From: Novosphingobium ginsenosidimutans
GTDB lineage: Bacteria; Pseudomonadota; Alphaproteobacteria; Sphingomonadales; Sphingomonadaceae
DNA length: 64,000 bases
Reading direction: 5' to 3'
Assembly: GCF_007954425.1 (NCBI RefSeq)
Contig: NZ_CP042345.1
Span: 1,982,001 to 2,046,000, forward strand
Shown here: piece by piece, positions 1 through 6,497 of the stretch
How positions within the stretch are numbered: the first letter of the stretch is position 1
Layout of the letters: the number at the start of each line of letters is the position of its first letter
The notes under the pieces: model-generated
Databases searched by the model: none
Told to the model about the DNA's origin: nothing
What the model saw: only the letters and a program-made list of their open reading frames with translations
Translations under genes and position numbers: made by a program

Positions 1-108
1 GTAAGCTTCGGCTTCGTCCTGGCGCGCGATCCGGCCAAGCTGAAGCAGGAACTGAAAGCCCAGCGCGAGGCCGGGATTGCGATTGTGCGCGACAGCCAAT
101 TGACCTAG
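1..108 (+). CDS. 3' end of an unidentified CDS (partial)
   Basis: Frame 1 is open from the first base to a TAG at 106-108 and gives the last 35 residues of a protein whose start lies before the window. The fragment ends in a charged helix-like stretch (RDPAKLKQELKAQREAG) followed by IAIVRDSQLT. Codon use is GC-rich like the neighbouring genes. It is too short to assign to a family. The next gene starts 46 bases downstream on the same strand, so the two could be co-transcribed. Confidence 0.6.
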   Translation, partial: VSFGFVLARDPAKLKQELKAQREAGIAIVRDSQLT

Positions 109-154
109 CCTTCGCCCCAGGGGGCGCTTCGATCGGCAGCGAAGTGGGGGCGGA

Positions 155-1279
155 ATGAACAGGTTCACGACAGCAATTGCCTTTTGTGCGGCGGCCTTGG
201 CGTTGCCCGGCACCGCACTTGCGCATCCGGCGGCCGTTCATTCAAGCGCAGGTAGCGCTGCCCGTGCCGCGGCCATGAGTGATGCAGCAACGCGGTTTGT
301 CGCGACGCTTGATCCGGCACAGCGCAAGAAGTTCATCCGCGCGCTTGATGACAATGCCGCGCGAACGGACTGGAGCAACCTGCCCGCGACGGCCTATCCC
401 CGAACCGCGCTGGCGCTAAGCGAACTTAGCGATGTCCAGCGGGTGGCACTGCACGACTTGATGGCCGCCGCGATGAGCGGTGAGGGCTATGGTGAAGCCG
501 CAACGATCATGTGGATCGACGATATTCTACACGGGATCGAAGCCGCCAATCTGCCTAACGTCCCAGCCGAGCGCCGTGCAGCGGCCGAGCGTGGGGTCGC
601 TGCTCGGGGCTCTGGCAATTACTGGATCAGCCTGTTCGGCGAACCGGGGTCGCGCAGCTGGGCCTGGATGATCAACGGCCATCACTTTGCTGCAAACTTC
701 ACCGTTGTTGATGGGCGCATCGCCTTTACACCCTTGTTCCTGGGCGCCAATCCGCAGATCGTAAGGCAAGGCCCCTATGCCGGCTGGCGCGTGCTGGATC
801 ACGAGATCGCCGGCGGCTTTGCATTGATCGCTGCGCTCGATCCGGATCAGCGCAAAGCGGCGCTGGCCGGGGCGGCAGTCGATCCGGCGCAGTTCACGGG
901 CAAGGGTAAGAAGGACAAACCGCAACTACCAGTTGGGATTGCCGCCAATCGCCTTTCACCGGCTCAGCGCGAGCGCCTGATGGCGCTGGTCGAAGAATTC
1001 GTTGGCTTTGCTAACCGTGAGGCCGCTGCCGCGCAGATCGCGGCGATCCGGGCCGACGGACCGGCCAAGCTGCACTTTGCCTGGTGGGGCTCGTCCGACG
1101 ATCGTACCAAACGGTTCATGTACCGGATTGCTGGGCCGTCGATCCTGATCGAATATGTCCGTGAACCACAGGCCGATGGTTCAGGAGCCAACCACGTTCA
1201 CGCGATCGTCCGTGATCCGCGCAACGACTATGGCGAAGACTGGTTGGCCCGCCACTATAGCGAAGCGCCGCACCCCTAG
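155..1279 (+). CDS. DUF3500 family secreted protein
   Basis: A 374-residue protein with a classic Sec signal peptide (MNR, hydrophobic core, then ALA-HPA, cleavage near residue 23). The body matches my recollection of the DUF3500 family: a helical N-terminal part, then the motifs GNYWISLFGEPG, WMINGHHFAANFTVV and LFLGANPQIV, and a C-terminal block with LHFAWWG and HVHAIVRDPRNDYGEDWL. The many His and Trp residues in the second half suggest a ligand-binding fold, but no activity is established for the family. It is probably periplasmic or surface-exposed. The start ATG is the first in frame and directly precedes the signal peptide, with a purine-rich stretch (GGGGGCGG) just upstream. Confidence 0.85.
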   Translation: MNRFTTAIAFCAAALALPGTALAHPAAVHSSAGSAARAAAMSDAATRFVATLDPAQRKKFIRALDDNAARTDWSNLPATAYPRTALALSELSDVQRVALHDLMAAAMSGEGYGEAATIMWIDDILHGIEAANLPNVPAERRAAAERGVAARGSGNYWISLFGEPGSRSWAWMINGHHFAANFTVVDGRIAFTPLFLGANPQIVRQGPYAGWRVLDHEIAGGFALIAALDPDQRKAALAGAAVDPAQFTGKGKKDKPQLPVGIAANRLSPAQRERLMALVEEFVGFANREAAAAQIAAIRADGPAKLHFAWWGSSDDRTKRFMYRIAGPSILIEYVREPQADGSGANHVHAIVRDPRNDYGEDWLARHYSEAPHP

Positions 1280-1301
1280 TTGGCGTATTGGCACATTTTT
1301 G

Positions 1302-1330
1302 TTGACATTAATAACCAAATCGGTTATAGG
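1302..1330 (+). promoter_or_regulatory. sigma-70 consensus promoter
   Basis: TTGACA at 1302-1307 and TATAGG at 1325-1330 are separated by exactly 17 bases, with an AT-rich spacer in a region of about 64% GC. Transcription would begin near 1337 and read away from the DUF3500 gene. No credible protein-coding gene lies downstream on this strand; the next gene (DUF454) is on the opposite strand. This points to a non-coding transcript. Confidence 0.7.
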
Positions 1331-1336
1331 CCCCAC

Positions 1337-1610
1337 CAGCAACGGGTGTGGGATCGGTAACGCGTGCCGCCCGAACCCGGCAAGGGCCGGTGCTTCAGGC
1401 ACCACCCCGGATCGCGGAAATCAAGCAAGGCGGCAGGGGAGCGAGCCCGTCCCGCCAGCTCCGCTGACCGCAGGGCCGCGCAGTCGGGTTTCAGGTTGTC
1501 CCCCCGCTGCCGTTCGCATGGAATAGACACCGGCCTCAGCCCGATCAGGCCAGACGGGCAGCAGCGCACCGGCCGCACCCGTTGTCTGTCCCCGTGCGCC
1601 CGCCGGCGCA
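1337..1610 (+). ncRNA. candidate structured non-coding RNA, family not recognised
   Basis: The stretch after the strong promoter folds on paper. Bases 1339-1351 (core CAACGGGTG) pair with 1573-1585 (core CACCCGTTG) over about 12 bp, closing the whole region. Inside are GGTGC-TTCAG-GCACC (1389-1403) and GGCGG...CCGCC (1429-1456). A hairpin TGCGCC-CGCC-GGCGCA at 1595-1610 sits where a terminator would be, although no T-run follows. I do not recognise RNase P, SRP, 6S or tmRNA signatures, nor a complete cobalamin riboswitch. It could also be a long leader, but no gene follows on this strand. Structure and boundaries are by eye only. Confidence 0.5.
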
Positions 1611-1621
1611 AATCCAACAGG

Positions 1622-1975
1622 CTATTCCGCGCGGGTCCAGATCCAGCTGCCGGCAATGGTCAGGACGGCCAGCGAAATCCACACATAGGGAAAGCCCACG
1701 GTCAGCCAGGTAAAACCAACCCCGGCGGTCATCGCCAGGATAGCTGATACCTTTGCCTTGCGGCTGATTGCGCTGCGATCGCGCCAGTCGCGCAAGCCCG
1801 GGCCGTAAGTGGGATGTTCGTAAAGTCGCTGTGCCCACTCCGGATGGCTGCGGGCAAAGCAAAAGGCCGCCAGCAGCAGGAACGGCACGGTCGGCATGAT
1901 CGGCAGGGCCACCCCGATCGCCCCCAGTGCCAGGGCGATGAAGCCCCCCGCCATGTAAAGCGGGCGCGCGATCAC
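1622..1975 (-). CDS. DUF454 (YbaN-like) small inner-membrane protein
   Basis: A 117-residue protein with three to four hydrophobic segments. It carries the DUF454 hallmarks: an N-terminal GxIGVALPxMPTVPFLLLAAFCFARS block and the following HPEWAQRLYEHPTYGPGLRDWRD stretch. The function of the family is unknown; members are inner-membrane proteins. The start is a GTG one base after the sufE stop (TGA-A-GTG), so it is very likely translated by coupling to sufE. An ATG a few codons in would remove part of the first membrane segment and is less likely. Confidence 0.85.
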   Translation of the reverse strand: MIARPLYMAGGFIALALGAIGVALPIMPTVPFLLLAAFCFARSHPEWAQRLYEHPTYGPGLRDWRDRSAISRKAKVSAILAMTAGVGFTWLTVGFPYVWISLAVLTIAGSWIWTRAE

Positions 1976-1976
1976 T

Positions 1977-2387
1977 TCAGGCGCCCGTATAGCGGCTGGC
2001 GGTATCCTGAATCAGCGCGATCATGTTGGGAATCCCTTGCGTCCGGTTGGAACTGAGTTGGTTCCTCAGATCAAAGGGTTCAAGCGCTGCGGCCATATCC
2101 ATGGCGGCCACTGCGGCGGGCGGTTGGTCCTGCACGGCGGACAGCACCAGGGCGATGATCCCCTTGGTGATCGCGGCGTTGCTGTCAGCCAGGAAGTGCA
2201 GCCGGCCTTCATCTGTGCGGGTGGGATAGACCCAGACCGAAGCCGAACAGCCACGCACCAGCGTGGCGTCGGTCTTCAATGCATCGGGCATCGGCTCCAG
2301 CTCGCGCCCCAGCTCGATCAGCAGGCGATAGCGTTCATCGCCTTCCAGGAACTCATACTCATCAAGGATGTCGGTCAGGCTGCGCAT
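1977..2387 (-). CDS. sufE: SufE family cysteine desulfurase sulfur acceptor
   Basis: A SufE-fold protein of about 136 residues. It starts with a helix (LTDILDEYEFLEGDERYRLLIELGR) and carries the sulfur-accepting cysteine in VRGCSASVWV (near residue 49). It then shows the SDSNAAITKGIIALVLSAV core (here ADSNAAITKG). SufE takes persulfide sulfur from a SufS-type desulfurase for iron-sulfur cluster assembly. No other suf genes are in the window, so this is a stand-alone copy. ATG 2387 fits the family N-terminus best; an in-frame ATG at 2396 would add three residues. It is followed directly by the DUF454 gene. Confidence 0.88.
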   Translation of the reverse strand: MRSLTDILDEYEFLEGDERYRLLIELGRELEPMPDALKTDATLVRGCSASVWVYPTRTDEGRLHFLADSNAAITKGIIALVLSAVQDQPPAAVAAMDMAAALEPFDLRNQLSSNRTQGIPNMIALIQDTASRYTGA

Positions 2388-2442
2388 GGGGCGCATTTAG
2401 GGGCTGGGCGGCCTGACACAAGCCCGACCTTGTTACCTAGTC

Positions 2443-2540
2443 CGTCACCCCCGCGAAAGCGGGGGCCCATCACCTGTGATGGCCGATAGCGCGCGGGCTG
2501 CAATGTCAGGAGATGGGTCCCCGCTTTCACTGGGATGACG
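2443..2540. repeat. REP-like palindromic intergenic element
   Basis: The two arms CGTCACCCCCGCGAAAGCGG (from 2443) and its imperfect inverse CCGCTTTCACTGGGATGACG (ending 2540) flank about 50 bases. The arms extend to GGGGGCCCATC and GATGGGTCCCC. Such CGTCA...CGAAAGCGGGG palindromes are commonly seen dispersed in intergenic DNA of sphingomonads. It lies between the end of the psp operon and sufE and may act as a transcription barrier or RNA-stabilising hairpin. Confidence 0.7.
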
Positions 2541-2555
2541 TGGGGGAGTGAGCGT

Positions 2556-2732
2556 TCAGCCGCCAATCCCGCCGGGCCGGGTGAGGGCGTAATAGATCAC
2601 ATAGAACCAGCCCAGGAAGCCGTGAATGATCGCCCAGACCAGCGACTTGTGGAGGCTCCATGACACCGCGACAGCGATTGCGCTGCCAAGACCGATGCCG
2701 GCGCGGGCGGCGTGGCCGCGGACTTCGCTCAC
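2556..2732 (-). CDS. 58-residue membrane protein, last gene of psp operon
   Basis: GTG start at 2732 overlaps the stop of the preceding gene by the GTGA arrangement, indicating translational coupling. The 58 residues contain a short charged N-terminus (SEVRGHAARAG), one long or two short hydrophobic segments (GLGSAIAVAVSW, and SLVWAIIHGFLGWFYVIYYAL) and a Gly/Pro tail. I know no family with an assigned role. Its place at the end of the psp operon and its membrane character suggest an envelope-stress function by association only. Confidence 0.72.
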   Translation of the reverse strand: MSEVRGHAARAGIGLGSAIAVAVSWSLHKSLVWAIIHGFLGWFYVIYYALTRPGGIGG

Positions 2733-2962
2733 AGGTCGACCCCTGCGGCAATGGCTTCAAGCTTGCGGATCCGCTCTTTCAAGTCGGCAATCTCGATCCG
2801 GGCCATGCCGGCGGGGTGGCCCTGGTCAGGCCCGCCGCGCTGGGCATCAAGCTCGCGGGCCTTGAGACTTAGCCAGCCCTGCCAGCCCTTCAGCGTGGCA
2901 GCCGTGACCATGGCCGTGGCGGCCAGCAAGATGGCGGCGATCATGAGGTTTTCGGTGAACAT
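2729..2962 (-). CDS. PspB-like small membrane-anchored coiled-coil protein 6
   Basis: A 77-residue protein: one N-terminal membrane segment (LMIAAILLAATAMVTAATL), a linker, and a C-terminal heptad-rich helix ending DLKERIRKLEAIAAG. That tail is a diverged form of the RVKVLERIVTDK signature shared by five other genes in this operon and by PspB. It lacks the second QIEALR block seen in most of the others. ATG 2962 is preceded by a good AGGAG. It overlaps the 58-residue gene by four bases. The role is inferred from the operon: probable envelope-stress accessory. Confidence 0.72.
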   Translation of the reverse strand: MFTENLMIAAILLAATAMVTAATLKGWQGWLSLKARELDAQRGGPDQGHPAGMARIEIADLKERIRKLEAIAAGVDL

Positions 2963-2987
2963 GGCGGTTCTCCTCGGACTATCTCAC

Positions 2988-3296
2988 TCAATCCTTGCGC
3001 TCGCGCAGGCTTTCGATTTCGTTGGCAAGGGCCGCTGAAGAGCGACCGTCGGTGGCGATGCGTTCCAGCACCTTGATCCTTTCGCGCAGGTCGCTCACCT
3101 CGCGCAGCAGCTCTTCTTCGCGCTGGCTGGGCACCAGCCGGGCGGGCTCGGCCGAACCATCGCCCATCAGGCCATCGCGGCGCATCCTGCGGGCTTCGCG
3201 CCACGCGTTTCGATCCAGCCCGTGCTTGGAGCGATAGATTCCGGCGATCGTCACAATCAGCACGATCAGCACGATCATCATTTGGCCGCCGTTCAT
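2988..3296 (-). CDS. PspB-like small membrane-anchored coiled-coil protein 5
   Basis: A 102-residue protein with an N-terminal membrane helix (MMIVLIVLIVTIAGIY), a basic stretch (RNAWREARRMRR), then a coiled coil with LRERIKVLERIATDG and a final EIESLRERKD. ATG 3296 is preferred over the TTG one codon earlier because an AAGGGGA element lies at suitable distance. Together with its neighbours it forms a set of paralogues with one membrane segment and a conserved RI(K/R)VLERI(A/V)TD motif. Confidence 0.75.
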   Translation of the reverse strand: MNGGQMMIVLIVLIVTIAGIYRSKHGLDRNAWREARRMRRDGLMGDGSAEPARLVPSQREEELLREVSDLRERIKVLERIATDGRSSAALANEIESLRERKD

Positions 3297-3323
3297 CAAA
3301 TTTCCCCTTCCCGTTTCCGGCAG

Positions 3324-3662
3324 TTAGTTCTTCACGCCGTCCGGCAACTGCCGCAGCGCCTCGATCTGGCTGGTCAGGCCATAGCCGCTGTCGGTCACGA
3401 TCCGTTCGACATTGGCGAGCCGGTCCTTGACCGAGCCGAGTTCCGCACGCAGCTGCGCGTTTTCCTGGCTGAGCAGCTTGACCCGCTCCATCGCCTCTTC
3501 GTTCTTGCGCGGGTAGACCGCCTGGCCCCAGGCCCCGTCCAGCGGGTAGCCGTTCTTGATCCGCATCCAGGTGGTGATCACCCAGCCGCCCACGCCGGCG
3601 ATGGCAATGGTCGAGATCATTGGCAGGACCGTCTGGATCAGTTCGAGCTTTGCCGGATCCAT
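3324..3662 (-). CDS. PspB-like small membrane-anchored coiled-coil protein 4
   Basis: A 112-residue protein. Residues about 10-33 form a membrane segment (LPMISTIAIAGVGGWVITTW). The stretch KNGYPLDGAWG is shared in spirit with protein 2 of the set (KHGYALEDEWG), and a coiled coil follows with DRLANVERIVTDSG and SQIEALRQL. The ATG at 3662 overlaps the stop of the upstream gene as TGATG; a GTG one codon earlier is possible. Confidence 0.75.
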   Translation of the reverse strand: MDPAKLELIQTVLPMISTIAIAGVGGWVITTWMRIKNGYPLDGAWGQAVYPRKNEEAMERVKLLSQENAQLRAELGSVKDRLANVERIVTDSGYGLTSQIEALRQLPDGVKN

Positions 3663-3961
3663 CACACGGCCTCCTTGGCGGGGGCGGAGAGGGCGGCGCG
3701 TTCATTGCGCAGGGCTTCGATCTGGGCGGCGACGTTCTCGCTCTTGTCGGTGGCAATCCGTTCCAGCACGCGGATGCGGTGCTCCAGCCGTTCGATCACA
3801 TCGCTGCGGTCAGCCGCGACCGACACGGTGCCCTGGGCGCGGATGGCGGCAATCCGTTCCTTGTGCTCCAGCCGGCGCAGATAGGTCTTGGTCAGAATGC
3901 CGAAGATTGCGACGACGGTGCCCATCGCCACGGCAAGGCCCATGAATTCCCCGAAATCCAT
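3662..3961 (-). CDS. PspB-like small membrane-anchored coiled-coil protein 3
   Basis: A 99-residue protein. An N-terminal membrane segment (MGLAVAMGTVVAIFGILT) is followed by a basic, coiled-coil region (KTYLRRLEHKERIAAIRAQG) and the shared signature HRIRVLERIATDKSENVAAQIEALRN. The start overlaps the preceding stop (ATGA), so the gene is coupled. The EHKERIAAIRA stretch resembles the cytoplasmic part seen in other small envelope-stress proteins. Confidence 0.77.
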   Translation of the reverse strand: MDFGEFMGLAVAMGTVVAIFGILTKTYLRRLEHKERIAAIRAQGTVSVAADRSDVIERLEHRIRVLERIATDKSENVAAQIEALRNERAALSAPAKEAV

Positions 3962-4266
3962 CAGTTATTTTCCTTCGTATCGGTATCGCGCAGCGCCTCG
4001 ATCTGGGCGGCGACATTGACACTCTTGTCGGTGACGATCCGCTCCAGCACCTTCACGCGGTCGGTGAAGTGGGCCAGTTGCTCGCGCAGTTCGGCGTTCT
4101 CGGCCTTCAGCGCTTCATTGGCCTTGTGGTCGGCGCGGGCGGTCTTGCCGCCCCATTCGTCTTCCAGGGCATAGCCGTGCTTGGCGCGGATCCAGTTGTT
4201 GATCAGCCAGCCACCGGTTGAGATGGCGACGATCAGGATGACAAAGGCGGGACCCCCGAATTCCAT
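3961..4266 (-). CDS. PspB-like small membrane-anchored coiled-coil protein 2
   Basis: A 101-residue protein with a membrane segment at residues about 7-25 (AFVILIVAISTGGWLINNW), then RAKHGYALEDEWGG, a long coiled coil (EALKAENAELREQLAHFTD) and the shared tail RVKVLERIVTDKSVNVAAQIEALRD. It is coupled to the upstream gene through ATGA and to the next one in the same way. Confidence 0.77.
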   Translation of the reverse strand: MEFGGPAFVILIVAISTGGWLINNWIRAKHGYALEDEWGGKTARADHKANEALKAENAELREQLAHFTDRVKVLERIVTDKSVNVAAQIEALRDTDTKENN

Positions 4267-4547
4267 CAGCGGACCTCCTTTTCGCGGTTCTCCAGCAGGG
4301 CCTCGACCTTGCGGGCATCGCGCAGCGCTTCGATCTGGCTGGCCACGTCATAGCCCTTGTCGGTGACGATCCGCTCCAGAACGCGGACCCGCTCCTCAAG
4401 GTCGGTGTTGCTGGCAGCGTATTGTGCAGCCTTCTCAGCGGTGGCCTGGGCAGCCAGTTCAGCCATCTTGGACTGATGCTTGGTCCAGACGATAAAGCTG
4501 ACCATCAGAAACGGCGCCAGCGGGATCAGGATTGCAAGTTCACCCAT
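4266..4547 (-). CDS. PspB-like small membrane-anchored coiled-coil protein 1
   Basis: A 93-residue protein with an N-terminal membrane helix (LAILIPLAPFLMVSFIVW), then WTKHQSKMAELAAQ, and a coiled coil carrying EERVRVLERIVTDKGYDVASQIEALRD. The order membrane helix, short basic segment, RxxVLExI coiled coil matches PspB (compare E. coli PspB RRMRERIQALESIL). It starts at an ATG with a strong GGGGGAG 27 bases after pspC. First member of a six-gene series of similar proteins. Confidence 0.78.
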   Translation of the reverse strand: MGELAILIPLAPFLMVSFIVWTKHQSKMAELAAQATAEKAAQYAASNTDLEERVRVLERIVTDKGYDVASQIEALRDARKVEALLENREKEVR

Positions 4548-4574
4548 TGGTATTCTCCCCCATCCAGGAAACGG

Positions 4575-4955
4575 TTAGCGCAGGCGTTCGATTTCCTCGG
4601 ACAGGCGCGGGTTGGATGATACGTAGTGCAGCTCGATGTCGGCCAGGCGGCGGTCCAGTTCGCGGAAGCTGGCGCGCACTTCGCGGGCCGTGCGGGCGGG
4701 CGATTGGCGCACCCCCTGCCAGAAGCGCTGCTCCTGCCGGTCGGTGTAATAAAGGTGCTGCGGCTTGCGCTCCGAGAACATGCCCAGGCCCAGGTAGACC
4801 AGCGGGATGATGCCCACGCCCATCAGGGTCAGGGCAACCGCGCCCAGGCGAACCCACAGCACGTCGACCCCGGTGTAATCGGCGATCCCGGCGCAGACGC
4901 CCATGATCTTGCCATTGATCTTGTCGCGATAGAATTTGGTGCGCGGCGTGTTCAC
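4575..4955 (-). CDS. pspC: PspC envelope stress response protein
   Basis: A 126-residue protein with the PspC domain at the N-terminus: FYRDKINGKIMGVCAGIADYTGVDVLWVRLGAV, then a membrane segment (LTLMGVGIIPLVYLGLGMF). The C-terminal part is helical (SFRELDRRLADIELHYVSSNPRLSEEIERLR). PspC is an inner-membrane sensor that, in the established system, binds PspA/PspB under envelope stress. The start is GTG in a GTGA overlap with the pspB stop, so translation is coupled. Confidence 0.93.
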   Translation of the reverse strand: MNTPRTKFYRDKINGKIMGVCAGIADYTGVDVLWVRLGAVALTLMGVGIIPLVYLGLGMFSERKPQHLYYTDRQEQRFWQGVRQSPARTAREVRASFRELDRRLADIELHYVSSNPRLSEEIERLR

Positions 4956-5269
4956 TGGCCGGTCCTCCCCTTGCTGGCAATCATGCGGTCGAAATCGCGC
5001 TGGCTGCGATCGCTCAGCTGGCCGCCGAATTCGCGTTCATCGGCCAGGCGCTGCGGCTGGAACCCCGGGTTATCGGCAGCGACCAGGCGCTCGACCGTTT
5101 CAACCCGGTCCTGGAGCCGGCGGGCCAGGCTGTAGAGTTCCTCCAGCATGGCTTCATCGTCGGTGGTCAAGGTGGCGGCGGTCTTCCAGCGGGTAACATA
5201 GTGCAGGATCACCCAAGGCAGCCCGACGAAGATCGACAGGATTGCGACTAGCGGAATAAGTTCGTCCAC
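4952..5269 (-). CDS. pspB: PspB envelope stress response protein
   Basis: A 105-residue protein with one N-terminal membrane segment (LIPLVAILSIFVGLPWVILHYVTRW), then a cytoplasmic coiled coil SLARRLQDRVETVERLVAADNPG, the PspB signature, and a C-terminal extension (EFGGQLSDRSQRDFDRMIASKG). PspB works with PspC in sensing envelope stress. GTG start, three bases after the pspA stop. It is longer than the E. coli protein (about 74 residues) because of the tail. Confidence 0.9.
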   Translation of the reverse strand: MDELIPLVAILSIFVGLPWVILHYVTRWKTAATLTTDDEAMLEELYSLARRLQDRVETVERLVAADNPGFQPQRLADEREFGGQLSDRSQRDFDRMIASKGRTGQ

Positions 5270-5272
5270 GGC

Positions 5273-5965
5273 TCAGGCCTCCTTGCTGTCGTCAGCGTTG
5301 CCCGACAGAGCCCGCTTCATCGCTTCCAGTTCCTCGTCGATCTTGTCCTGACCGGCGAGCGCCGAGATTTCGTCTGCCAGGCTCGGCTGGCTGCGGCCAT
5401 CGGCCAGGCTCAGCGCATCGGCGCGGCCTTCGGCATAGTCGACCCGGCGTTCCAGCTGGTCGAAGCGGGCCATTGCCTCGTCGACCCGCTCGCTCGCCAG
5501 CAGCGTGCGCAGCTTGACGCGGTTCTCAGCGCTTTCGAGGCGCGCGGCGATTGCGGTCTGGCGGCTGCGGGCTTCGCGCAGACGGTTCTGCAGCTTCTCG
5601 ATATCAAGCTCATAGGCGCGCAGCGCATCGTCGAGCACGGCGATCTCGGCCTTGAGCTGGTCGGCCATATCGCCGGCCTTCTTCTTTTCCATCAGCGCGG
5701 CGCGGGCCAGGTCCTCACGGTCCTTCGACAGGGCGAGCTGGGCCTTTTCCGCCCAGTCGGCCTGAAGCCGGTCAAGCTTCACCGTGTGGCGGTGCATTTC
5801 CTTCTGGTCGGCAATGGTCCGAGCGGCGCTGGCGCGCACTTCGACCAGGGTTTCCTCCATCTCGAAGATGATCATCCGGATCATCTTTTCGGGATCGTCC
5901 GCCTTGTCGAGCAGGTCGGTGAAATTGGCGGCGATGATGTCACGGGTGCGGCTGAAAATGCCCAT
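5273..5965 (-). CDS. pspA: PspA phage shock protein (IM30/ESCRT-III family)
   Basis: A 230-residue, almost wholly alpha-helical PspA/IM30 protein. MGIFSRTRDIIAANFTDLLDKADDPEKMIRMIIFEMEETLVEVR is diagnostic of the family N-terminus, followed by long coiled-coil helices and an acidic tail. PspA polymerises on damaged inner membrane and, when free, inhibits the activator PspF. ATG 5965 agrees with family starts and has GGAG 8-9 bases upstream. The reading frame stays open upstream to a GTG at 6181, which would add 72 low-complexity residues; I consider that unlikely but unusual. Confidence 0.93.
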   Translation of the reverse strand: MGIFSRTRDIIAANFTDLLDKADDPEKMIRMIIFEMEETLVEVRASAARTIADQKEMHRHTVKLDRLQADWAEKAQLALSKDREDLARAALMEKKKAGDMADQLKAEIAVLDDALRAYELDIEKLQNRLREARSRQTAIAARLESAENRVKLRTLLASERVDEAMARFDQLERRVDYAEGRADALSLADGRSQPSLADEISALAGQDKIDEELEAMKRALSGNADDSKEA

Positions 5966-6185
5966 CCAGGGAACTCCGATGGAGGAAGAAGAAGACGATG
6001 CGGTCGGGGTGGGGGAACGGCGCAGGCGCTCCACTTCGCTGTCGAAGCGGGAGGCGCGATGCGCCGTACCAAACAGGGTTTGGGCCGGAGCCTCGCGGCG
6101 GGGGGACTGGGAACCGCCGGCGGGGGGATCGGAAGCATCCGGCCCAAGGGGGGAAAGGGGGTCGTTCACGGGGTCGGTCACCGCG

Positions 6186-6347
6186 TCAGGCCTGCTGCGC
6201 CGCAGCCGGCTGATCGGCGGCGGCCAGAACCGGCGCACGATCCATCTGCTGGGCCAGGACAAAGACGTTCATCGCCAGCATGGCCGCGACCGATGCCAGG
6301 ATGGCCTTGTCGAGCTTGGAGCGCTGGGAGAGGGGCTTGCCGAACAT
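6186..6347 (-). CDS. 53-residue membrane protein, first gene of psp operon
   Basis: ATG at 6347 opens a 53-residue frame with a basic N-terminus (FGKPLSQRSKLDK), one membrane helix (AILASVAAMLAMNVFVLAQQM) and an Ala/Gln-rich tail. It begins about 35 bases downstream of the sigma-54 promoter core and precedes pspA by 220 bases. No family is recognised. As the first translated gene of the psp transcript it is likely stress-induced. Confidence 0.7.
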   Translation of the reverse strand: MFGKPLSQRSKLDKAILASVAAMLAMNVFVLAQQMDRAPVLAAADQPAAAQQA

Positions 6348-6381
6348 GGTAGGTGTCCTTCGTTGGTGTTGTTCACCTTTC

Positions 6382-6398
6382 AGCAAGCCGCGTGCCAA
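6382..6398 (-). promoter_or_regulatory. sigma-54 (-24/-12) promoter of the psp operon
   Basis: Read on the minus strand, the sequence is TTGGCACGCGGCTTGCT, i.e. TGGCACG-N4-TTGCT, matching the sigma-54 consensus at every key base including the GG and GC. It lies between divergent pspF and the first psp gene, exactly as expected for a PspF-activated operon. Transcription would start about 12 bases downstream, near 6370. Confidence 0.9.
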
Positions 6399-6497
6399 TT
6401 TGCGCGAGTGGCTGATTTCCGGGCCTTCCGCGGCAAATCGACGAACGACGTGTAGTGGATATTGCGCGATGTTGGGAATTTTCGCTATGTGTTGGGA

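Noticed and set aside
1339..1585. Cobalamin riboswitch
   Set aside because: GACACCGGCC resembles a B12 box, but the other conserved blocks (GGGAA-GGTG, GCCACTG and CCCGCAACTGT) are missing in the right order, and no gene follows on that strand.
1364..1747. Plus-strand frame of 127 codons after the strong promoter
   Set aside because: The translation is Arg/Pro/Gly-rich without fold features, starts with GTG without Shine-Dalgarno, and overlaps the DUF454 gene antisense.
5273..6262. PspA with a 99-residue N-terminal extension
   Set aside because: Family homology begins at MGIFSRTRD with GGAG upstream. The longest extension would overlap the 53-residue gene; the shorter GTG variant is listed as a question only.
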